IMG/VR virus record: IMGVR_UViG_3300027896_000165
Coordinates: 1 to 28,693 of that record
Direction: 5' to 3' (one strand)
DNA length: 28,693 nucleotides
From: a virus
Shown here: positions 7,168 through 15,600 of the stretch, in pieces
Layout of the letters: every line of letters begins with the position of its first letter
Position numbering within the stretch: position 1 is the stretch's first letter
Notes under the pieces: generated by a model
What the model saw: only the letters and a program-made list of their open reading frames with translations
Databases searched by the model: none
Told to the model about the DNA's origin: nothing
Position numbers and translations under genes: made by a program

Positions 7168-7989
7168 ATGACAAAAGCTGAAGCAGATAAAATTTTACAG
7201 CAAACTATCGAGTATTTAACTGGTGTGAGTAGTAGCTCTTACTCACCCTTTATTCAGTCTATCCCATCAACTCTACCGGGCATTGGTCAGACAGACCCGT
7301 TAACAGGGGAAATAACAGCACAGAAACCAATAACTGGAGCCATGTCCGCTTTACTCCCAATGACTATAGCAACAGCGGATAGTTCAGGAAATAAAAGGGT
7401 TGAATTTACAATGCTGATAAATCCTGAAAACATGAACCACGGAAAAACAAATTCCTCTTATTTATCTTATACAAGAAAAGGGTATGTTTCACAATTATGG
7501 GGCCCAAACCAGGATATGCTTACAGGGACAGGAAAATCCGCCGCTTTTATGGTAAATGGAACAGGACTCACAGGATTTTTAAGACGCCGTTCATTTGGAT
7601 TCCAAAATTTTATGGCACTTTTAAGGGCTTATAGAAATAATGGGTATATGCTTGTTGACCCTATGAATATTAGAGAAACGGTAACCCGTGTCATATCCCT
7701 TGTTTCAGGAATTGAAATAAGTTATGATGGTCAATTTTTCATGGGTCATTTCAATAACTTTACAATGGATGAAGTTGCAGAGTCCCCTTTTATTTTTACA
7801 TATAACTTTGAATTTGTTTGTAGTACATTGAGTAATGAATATAGTCAGGTCCGGGGTCATTTCAGACCTATACCTGTATCTACTGGAGCAGCATCTGCAC
7901 CAAAGCCTGTACTTCTTTCTGAAATAGTGCAGACTGCAACAGATAAAAGTTTCTTCGGTGACGTTGTTGATTTTTTAACAAAGGACTAG
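7168..7989 (+). CDS. Baseplate/tube-adaptor-like structural protein, copy 2
   Basis: A 273-residue paralogue of the preceding protein. The shared motifs recur in order: INP (84-86), Trp-Gly (111-112), GTGKSAAF (120-127), a Y..F.....NNG segment, ISYDGQFFMGHF and ESPFIFTYNFEF. It has an extra N-terminal segment of about 20 residues (IPSTLPGIGQTDPLTGE region) and an extended C-terminus that the first copy lacks. It starts 3 bases after the preceding stop and has no clear Shine-Dalgarno, so coupling is likely. Two related proteins in succession match the tail practice of stacking similar ring proteins between tube and hub. Function is inferred from context. Confidence 0.6.
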   Translation: MTKAEADKILQQTIEYLTGVSSSSYSPFIQSIPSTLPGIGQTDPLTGEITAQKPITGAMSALLPMTIATADSSGNKRVEFTMLINPENMNHGKTNSSYLSYTRKGYVSQLWGPNQDMLTGTGKSAAFMVNGTGLTGFLRRRSFGFQNFMALLRAYRNNGYMLVDPMNIRETVTRVISLVSGIEISYDGQFFMGHFNNFTMDEVAESPFIFTYNFEFVCSTLSNEYSQVRGHFRPIPVSTGAASAPKPVLLSEIVQTATDKSFFGDVVDFLTKD

Positions 7990-7990
7990 C

Positions 7991-10123
7991 ATGCCTTCTA
8001 ATTCGGGTATCTTTACTAAAGCAGAATTTCAAAACAGGGGCATAATAAAACTTGCTCCGGACATGCTGGCATATTTTGGTGGTAGTCAGACTATGCAGAT
8101 AGTGGCCCCTGTTTCAAATGCAACTTCCAAAATATCTTTTAATGATGGAATAACAACTATAAATGTGCAAAATAATGTAGACCCGCCTGGTTCATCTACT
8201 GCGAGTATTGAAATAGCAACGCCGATATATAATGAGACATCTAACTATTGGGTTAACTATTATAATAAAAATACTGACTCTATAATACGAGCCCCGGTTT
8301 TTTCTCCGATGACCGAAGTGACTATTTATATGAAAGGTAGATATTTAGTAGATGGAGTTCCACGATATTATCCTGTTTTTTGGGGATTTATAACAGAAGT
8401 AGACGAAAGTTATAGTGGAGGGATGTATAAAATAACTTTGAATTGTGCCAATATTTTAAGTTGGCTTGGGCACAGCCTTTTAAATGTCCATCCAAATCTT
8501 GAGAGCATAATTTATTCTGGAGGTCATCAACCATCTACTGTAAACGCTACAATATTTGATAAAGCAAATCCATATACTATAGTGTACAATATGATTAACA
8601 CATTTTTTGCTATGAGTGGTACCGGTAAATCTGACCCAACATTAAATTTTGTTACCCCAGTATCTATTGCTCAAAGAACTTCTACTGAATATCAATATCC
8701 TTCTAATCAATTTAGAAAAATAGCTGGAAGTCTTTCTAATTATTGGAAAGAAAGGTTTGGAAGTTTAGGGGCTCTGTTAAAAATGTACGGTATGGGAGGA
8801 AATGAGATTAAAACTCATCTTAATCCTAAAACTAAACTCATAGAACTTTTACCCAGTACTATACGAGCAAGTAGCCTTGAAAGTGACTCACAAAAGGCAA
8901 AGGGGGCTGTACAAAGAAGTCAATTTGACGTTGATAAGAGTCTTAGAAATTTTATTGCTCTCGCAGATTATGAAAAAATGGGAAATTTTGAGTCTTCAGA
9001 ATATCAGTCAAAACTGGAAATCCTTACCGAAATAAAAAATCGTATGGGCTATGAATTTTATCAGGACGTAAACGGAAACTTTATATTTAAACCACCTTTC
9101 TATAATATGGATGTTAAGGGGGTATTTCCGTATACTATAGCTCCTAATGAGATTATTTCTAGCTCCTTTCAAAAAAATTCAGACGGAATCGTAACTACAG
9201 TTTTAATCCATACAGCATTCACTCAGGATTTAAAAAATACTCCGCATGCTCGTGGAGAGGGATTTCATATGGATTTTGAATTAGCTCAACAATATGGAAT
9301 TCGTAGTGCAGATATTACTCTAACATGGACTACGGACTCCCATATAGCCAGGTCATTAGCTGTGGGTCAAATGGATATAATAAACGCAAAAACTTCTACC
9401 GGTAATATAACGGTCCCTGGAAGACCAGAAATGAAACTTGGATATCCAATATATTTAATACATAGGGATACATACCATTATGTTAAATCTATTAGTCATA
9501 GTTTTGACTATGGTGGGTCATGCACCACAACATTATCATTGGAAACTGAGCGAAGACCGGTAATGATAATAGACCAAAATAGTGGTACGTGGAGTGACGT
9601 ACTAAAAAATAAGTCATATATTTTTAGTGCGAAACTTACTGATAAGCAACTTTCAGATTTTGGAAAAAATGAGGGGGATTCTAAACTTCAAGAACTTGAA
9701 AGGGCCAGTGGACTTAGTACTTCGATGAATCCTGGTCTTTATAAAATAGGAAATTCTTTACCTGGAGCTTTTTTTCCAACCAATACAACCATTCCTTATA
9801 CGGATGAAAATGGGTATAAATTAATTGGTGGATTCCCCTATGGTCGAAATGTGGACCCTTTAACTGGGGATGTAAGGGTAACACAACAGGATAATGTGGC
9901 TCAAATAAACCCTATTGCAGGTTCAGACGGGGAATCTAAAGCAATGTCATCACTATTTACAGAGAAAGAAGGAGCAATCCTTAATTATTTACAAAGTGCC
10001 AGAATAAATCAAAATCCTAATGATACACTGGATTTAAGTCCAGTGGGTATCAAACCCAAGGAAATACCCTTAGAAGCTATTTCAACTAATTTAGTGGCAA
10101 GTGCTTACTCGAAGGGGAACTAA
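7991..10123 (+). CDS. Baseplate hub protein (gp27/gpD/XkdQ-like)
   Basis: A 710-residue protein that I place in the baseplate hub family, which forms a trimer joining the spike to the tube. The evidence is the beta-rich N-terminal part (INVQNNVDPPGSSTASIEIA, then FWGFITEVDES and YKITLNCANILSWLG), a helical middle with YEFYQDVNGNFIFKPP, and a C-terminal hub segment with PGRPEMKLGYPIYL, then YHYVKSISHSFDYGG and TTLSLETERR (about residues 473-527), the usual gpD/XkdQ pattern. About 180 residues follow this core and look like a linker-rich extension (VTQQDNVAQINPIAGSDGE). The ATG has AAGGA 5 bases upstream. The spike gene follows immediately, as expected for hub-spike pairs. Confidence 0.75.
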   Translation: MPSNSGIFTKAEFQNRGIIKLAPDMLAYFGGSQTMQIVAPVSNATSKISFNDGITTINVQNNVDPPGSSTASIEIATPIYNETSNYWVNYYNKNTDSIIRAPVFSPMTEVTIYMKGRYLVDGVPRYYPVFWGFITEVDESYSGGMYKITLNCANILSWLGHSLLNVHPNLESIIYSGGHQPSTVNATIFDKANPYTIVYNMINTFFAMSGTGKSDPTLNFVTPVSIAQRTSTEYQYPSNQFRKIAGSLSNYWKERFGSLGALLKMYGMGGNEIKTHLNPKTKLIELLPSTIRASSLESDSQKAKGAVQRSQFDVDKSLRNFIALADYEKMGNFESSEYQSKLEILTEIKNRMGYEFYQDVNGNFIFKPPFYNMDVKGVFPYTIAPNEIISSSFQKNSDGIVTTVLIHTAFTQDLKNTPHARGEGFHMDFELAQQYGIRSADITLTWTTDSHIARSLAVGQMDIINAKTSTGNITVPGRPEMKLGYPIYLIHRDTYHYVKSISHSFDYGGSCTTTLSLETERRPVMIIDQNSGTWSDVLKNKSYIFSAKLTDKQLSDFGKNEGDSKLQELERASGLSTSMNPGLYKIGNSLPGAFFPTNTTIPYTDENGYKLIGGFPYGRNVDPLTGDVRVTQQDNVAQINPIAGSDGESKAMSSLFTEKEGAILNYLQSARINQNPNDTLDLSPVGIKPKEIPLEAISTNLVASAYSKGN

Positions 10124-10126
10124 ATT

Positions 10127-12076
10127 ATGCCACCTAATAACAGAATATTTCATAGGGGTGAAAAACCCCATCATGTTTTTTCAAATAATAAAGGGTCCGC
10201 CGCTAATAATAAATATTTTTATATAAAAATTGGTGTCGTAAAAGAAATCGACATGGATAAATATGAGATGACTATAGAATGGACACACCAAACCGGTGTC
10301 CGTTCTAAGATTCCCATATCTTTTCCATATGTAGGTCCGGCTGGGTGCATGGGTATGGTTCCGGAAGTAGGAGCTATTGGCATCTTCGGTTTTTATGATG
10401 AAGGTGGTGGAAAAGGGTCTCCATTATGCTTAGCTTATGTATCATCAGGTCTGGCTAATGCCCTGGAATATAATGATGTGCAAGTCAAACCTGATTCAAT
10501 TTCTACAGATGACACAAATATTATACAGCACAAATTTAGAAAAATAACCAGTGGGGAAATGATACTGTCATCTCCGTCGGGTGGACAGATTCTTGTTAGT
10601 AAAGGGATTCAGCTATTAGATAGTTTACAAGATGGAATTATTATTCGGGATGAAGACCAGTCTATCATAGCTACCTCTTTAAATAACTTTATTTTTGCTG
10701 ATGGGGCATCGGTAATGGCCGGCCCTATTATTCGTAATGGGTTAATGTTGTATGACCTTAAAGGGAATAAACTTCCGGGATTAAATGGAAGCAGTATATC
10801 TATGCCTGGGGGCCGGGAAAATACGTATATCATTCCTTTTGGAGACCCCGTATTATACGACTCTCAATTTTATACTGAGTATCGAGTAGATGTAGATGAA
10901 AAAGGAGACGGAAAATTAGACCTGAATGACATAAATAGTAATCAGGGTATAAGTAATAGGCGACCTATCGTATCCATGGTTATGGGTAATTTTGTAGGAA
11001 ATAATAAGACAGACCAATCATATGGAAAAATATTACGTCCACAAATTTTTCTCAGGCCCGATGATGCCGTAGGGTCATTTCAATTGGTATCTTGTATTCA
11101 AACAAATGCAACTGATGAACCCGCTGTTTTGGGATTGGCTCATGCCCTTAATTTCTCTTCAGGGGCTTTTCTAGGTATTGATAAAGAAGGTCATTATTTC
11201 ATAAATCTTCCATCTTCTATATCAAATCCTCTTGGAGCTGGAAGGTCCATGTCAATTGCTGCAGCCGGTAGTTTGAAAGAAAGCTGGGGGGCATCAAACG
11301 GAAATAATAATTCATGGGATTTAAATGCTACCGGAGGTATTAAATGGAATGTAGGAGCCCACAATCTTAATCAGTTCAGAAGGTCCATAGATATAACCAC
11401 ATCCAGTAGTATCTCTATTAATGTCACAGGGGCCGATGACAATGGAACTGCAAAAGAAGAATCATACTTTGGTAATGCCCTAGAAACTGTAGTAGGAAGT
11501 AAAACCACCGACATAGCGGAAAAATATAGTCTTACTATAAAGGGAATGAAGGTAGAAAATATTTATGGGTCTGCCGCTGAAGCTGTTCAGGTAGATAAGA
11601 CAGTAAGTGTAACCGGGGTATATTCTGAAATTGTAGTTAAGGAAAAACAGCAGAAATATGGAAAAAGAAAAACTACGATTACAGTTGGGAATGATGAACT
11701 AACTTTACTGGCTGGGAATATACTTGAAACGATAGTAACTTTTGGTAATAGAACCAGTACAATTACCACGGGTAATAATACAGAAATAATAGGTACTGGA
11801 AATAAAACGACTACTATTGCTACCGGTAATTTTACTGTAGCTATTGGAGCCGGGAATGTATCAGTTGTAACAGCGGCAGGTGTTATTAGTATGACTGCAA
11901 CAGGAACAATTAATATTACCAGTGCTTCTATGGTTAATTTAACAGCACCTATGGTGAACATGGGTGGTGTGCCGATAGGAGCCGTTATGGCGGGTCTTCC
12001 AGGCGTCCCATCGGACTTTTGTAAAATTTCTGGAATGCCATTTCGTGGTTCGATGACGGTAAAAACAGCTTTATAA
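10127..12076 (+). CDS. Baseplate spike protein (gp5/VgrG-like), no lysozyme domain
   Basis: A 649-residue protein forming the trimeric puncturing spike. Residues 30-105 look like the OB-fold that starts gp5/VgrG/gpV spikes (IKIGVVKEIDMDKYEMTIEW, then IPISFPYVG and MVPEVGAIGIFGF). A central beta-rich part follows. Residues about 510-620 hold short Thr/Gly/Asn/Ile-rich repeats of eight to ten residues (TTITVGN, TSTITTGN, TTTIATGN, VAIGAGN, SMTATG), the signature of an intertwined triple-stranded beta-helix. The C-terminus ends in a Gly/Pro-rich cap. No lysozyme or other peptidoglycan-cleaving motif is visible, unlike T4 gp5. A calcium- or iron-binding tip was not identified. The start has AAGGGGA upstream. 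Confidence 0.8.
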   Translation: MPPNNRIFHRGEKPHHVFSNNKGSAANNKYFYIKIGVVKEIDMDKYEMTIEWTHQTGVRSKIPISFPYVGPAGCMGMVPEVGAIGIFGFYDEGGGKGSPLCLAYVSSGLANALEYNDVQVKPDSISTDDTNIIQHKFRKITSGEMILSSPSGGQILVSKGIQLLDSLQDGIIIRDEDQSIIATSLNNFIFADGASVMAGPIIRNGLMLYDLKGNKLPGLNGSSISMPGGRENTYIIPFGDPVLYDSQFYTEYRVDVDEKGDGKLDLNDINSNQGISNRRPIVSMVMGNFVGNNKTDQSYGKILRPQIFLRPDDAVGSFQLVSCIQTNATDEPAVLGLAHALNFSSGAFLGIDKEGHYFINLPSSISNPLGAGRSMSIAAAGSLKESWGASNGNNNSWDLNATGGIKWNVGAHNLNQFRRSIDITTSSSISINVTGADDNGTAKEESYFGNALETVVGSKTTDIAEKYSLTIKGMKVENIYGSAAEAVQVDKTVSVTGVYSEIVVKEKQQKYGKRKTTITVGNDELTLLAGNILETIVTFGNRTSTITTGNNTEIIGTGNKTTTIATGNFTVAIGAGNVSVVTAAGVISMTATGTINITSASMVNLTAPMVNMGGVPIGAVMAGLPGVPSDFCKISGMPFRGSMTVKTAL

Positions 12077-12085
12077 GGATATACA

Positions 12086-12694
12086 ATGCCATTAATACCA
12101 ACACAGATGCAATCATTAATAATGTCGAAAGCTGGGTCTCAGGCCCTGGCCGGTGATAAATTGGTTCCGTTTGTATCCGCAGTTGCTACAGCTACATGTC
12201 AATATTTAATGACAGCATCTACCGTTAATAGTACAAATATAGCTGTAGGTCCAGGGGCTGGTACACAAACAGGGAAAATTGTTGGTGCCATACCAACAGC
12301 TATGACTAGTTTAATGGTGTCTAAAGCAGCCTCTACTGGTCTTGTAGGTAAAGATATTTTTAAACTTTTAAATTCTGTAGCATTTGGGGTTTGCATGTCT
12401 TTAAACGCCGTTACAGTCACAGGGACTATCATAGGAGCAGGGCCAGGAAGTGGGACGGGTAAAATAATAGGCTTGGCTCCAACGGCTCTACAGGGGCTTA
12501 TTTTTGCTCAGGAGTCATTACGAACATTAGTAGGTCAATATATGCAGTTATTAGTAGGAGCTATGGCTTTCGGAATATGCACACATATAATGTCGTCAGC
12601 TACAGTAGTATTGGTTGATATAGGAGCTTTTTTACCACCCCCGGTAGGGCCCATACCAATACCTGCAGCTCCGGGCATAGGGAGATTTTCTTAA
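12086..12694 (+). CDS. Three-repeat hydrophobic protein, possible spike-tip or hub accessory
   Basis: A 202-residue protein of unrecognised family made of three repeats of about 62-65 residues (4-67, 69-129, 131-200). Each starts (I/A)PT followed by two hydrophobic helices, and the first two end in a Gly-rich G-K-I-(V/I)-G turn. A Cys sits exactly 33 residues after the Pro in every repeat (C38, C103, C165), and a Gly exactly 18 residues after it (G23, G88, G150). The third repeat ends in a Pro-rich tail. The gene directly follows the spike (9-base gap, AAGGA site). A single chain with pseudo-threefold repeats could fit onto a threefold spike, a job done in other systems by PAAR proteins, though no PAAR motif is present. 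That role is inference; membrane association is an alternative given the hydrophobicity. Confidence 0.6.
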   Translation: MPLIPTQMQSLIMSKAGSQALAGDKLVPFVSAVATATCQYLMTASTVNSTNIAVGPGAGTQTGKIVGAIPTAMTSLMVSKAASTGLVGKDIFKLLNSVAFGVCMSLNAVTVTGTIIGAGPGSGTGKIIGLAPTALQGLIFAQESLRTLVGQYMQLLVGAMAFGICTHIMSSATVVLVDIGAFLPPPVGPIPIPAAPGIGRFS

Positions 12695-12698
12695 AAAT

Positions 12699-15600
12699 AT
12701 GGATATCAATCAAATTAAGCAGTTGCAATCATTAGACTTAGAATCATTTGAGATACGTGGGGCAAAAGCCGGCGTAGGTAACGCCAGTACTACAGGTCCG
12801 GTTTATGATTCCGGGTCTTATATTCTTCCTACAAGTAAGTATTCTGCAACCGGTAACTTCATTCCTGGTAGTCCCTCTATAACTGGTATAGTATTTTCGG
12901 CTCCGTACAGTGGATATGACTGTACAATTTTAAAAGATAATGATACGATTACAGTCGGGAGTTCTTCGTTTACCATAAAATCTATTGATTCAGTCAATAG
13001 TGTTACAGTTACTATGGTTACAGGATTGTCAGGTAGTCAGGTAATGACTTTGCATCTGTCCCAGAGAGAATACCTTGTTGAACCAGACATACTTACAAAT
13101 ATTCTTACAGGAAATGCAACGTTTACACAAGGGAGTCCTATTGTTATAGGTAATAGTACCCATTGGAAAAGTAAACTTGTTAGTGGGGATTTCATACAGC
13201 ATGACGGGTTTCAGGAATACTTCGAAATTCTGTCAGTTGATAGTAATACACAATTAACATTAACTTCGACGTATATAGGGGATAGTACATACGGAGCTTA
13301 TACAGCTAAAAAATGGACTATTGGTAGTACAGAAATAGAATATACAAAAAATAATTTTACGTATGATAAAAATTCTGCGAGATGGAAATCGGATAGTACT
13401 ACGGGGAGCGGATTATCAACATCAATTTATCCTACACCGCTGGCAGATGGTATTAATTTGTCGTTTACTCATACAATAAGTCCTGGGGCTCCTGACCTGA
13501 TGGATTCAGCTACGGTCCTAATGAAGACCTTTGCACAGAGCACTCAAACTGATGCATTTCAGTTTTCCTTACCGGTGGTTCCGAATCCTGAATCTTCAAT
13601 GGACTTATATATTAATGGGATACCGGCTGTTAGAAATACGGATTACGTAATAAATTATAATCAGAGTCCAATTTATCTTCCGCCGCCACCTGCACCTCAA
13701 GTTGCTAATATTATGCCTTTAGCCAGTGCCACTAATATCGAAATATCGCGGTCCAGTAGTGAAAACGGTCAGATACATTTTGTGGATGCCGGTGGGAATC
13801 CTGTTTCCGGGGTTATGCCTGGAACTGAGTTGATAAAAATTGATAGCACACAACAAGTTCCTTATCGTGACTATATGATAAATCCCTATGCTGGAACTGC
13901 AGAGATAATTCATGGTACTGTAAATGAGGAATTAGTAAAATACGTCGCTGTAAATAAAAGCAATTTAATAGATTACGGTATAAAAGTCTATATGGATGGT
14001 ATACCGCAGGCTATATCGAATCCACCACAGGACAGTGATGATGTAAGAATTGCACAATCAGGCCGTCTTCGTATTAAGGGTAAGGACCATCCGGGTCCTG
14101 GGGAAGAGTATGAAATTCATTATCAGGTTCCTGGGGGTCCTGTAAGTAATGAGAAGGAGACCGTTTTAATTAACTCACAGGGTAATAAATATGTTCAGAC
14201 ATCCTTATACCCCTTACAGAATGATACAGTTTTAGTTACCAAAAATGGATTTTTTCTGGACGAATGGATAGATTACAGGGTAAGTTATCCGACAGGTAGG
14301 ATTACTTTTCTTACATCCACAGATACGACGGACCAGGTAGCTGCTACCTATACCCCTCTTTCACTTCAGGTAAACAGTATGACATTTGAGGACTCAACGT
14401 CCTTCTGTACGGTATACGATTCAAGGTTGTCTATATTGGATTCCACGGCGTTTAAATTTTCAATTACAAATTCCGCATTACAGACCGAAAATATAAATGT
14501 TTTACGAATTTATAATGAGACCAGGAATAAAGAATACAATCTTACAAATATTACAAAACTTGGCTATACAATCACTTTAGAAAAAAATGCAACGAATATA
14601 GCCATAGGACTGGATACGTATGATAATATTATCAGTGATTATAAATTTGCATCAGAGGTCACGGAATACCAACCCATTATTTTAAATAAAATTACGGCTC
14701 CTGCCGGCTCTTATTCCATGTATTTTTCCGGCATGGATGTAACCAGTGACTTTCCTTCTTTTTCAGTAGTACGGTTATCACAACCGGATGGGGCACTTCC
14801 ATTTTATTTTCTTGTAGCATCCTCTGTATATGATGGGGAGGGGACACTTGTCACTTTTTGGTCACCTATACAGGAAGACATGTCCAATCCATTTATTGCT
14901 GTTACAGATAATATTGTTACTTTTAATTCTGTCCCATACAGAGCAAATACGATTGTTTCTGGTTCCAGTGACCTGTTTTTCCAAGGGGTCCGAATCAGAA
15001 ACCTATTTAGAGTCGGTACTCTTTTACAAATTGGGGCTGATATATATCAGGTTCAAAATGCAGGATATGATGACATCCGGTTAGGAACAGCCGTAAGAAT
15101 AGGTGGCACTTTTTTAAAAGATTATATTACGCCTACGATTTATGCATCAGACCAACCTGTTTATTTTGAGGGTTCCACAGAACTATCCCCATTCATGAAT
15201 ATAGTGGATACGTTATCTCAGCCAGGTATTATCCTGTCTGGGAATGTAAATATGACTACTTTAACGGATGCAACATCCTTATCTGTTGTTTCTGACTCAA
15301 GTACATACCAGTTCTTTTATGCTGACCATACAACATGTGGACTCATGGCTTCTTATATTCAGGCATCAGTGCCCGATTTAGATGCTACAACTTATGTATC
15401 ACAATGGGACAGTACAAAAATTATTTCGGGTCAGAGCCTGACTATTGCAAACGACTTTCCAGCAACAATAACTGTTCAGACTACCCTTAGGTTGGATGGT
15501 ACAGATACCACGAATTTTTCGGTCAGCACACAGGGTGGAATTACACTTGAAGAAGGTTTGGTAAAAGGACAAAGATACAATTTAGACTATATGGGTAGAC

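Noticed and set aside
14830-15084. Plus-strand alternative frame of 84 codons
   Set aside because: It is nested in the giant structural gene in another frame and has a Leu/Ile-rich composition without a ribosome-binding site.
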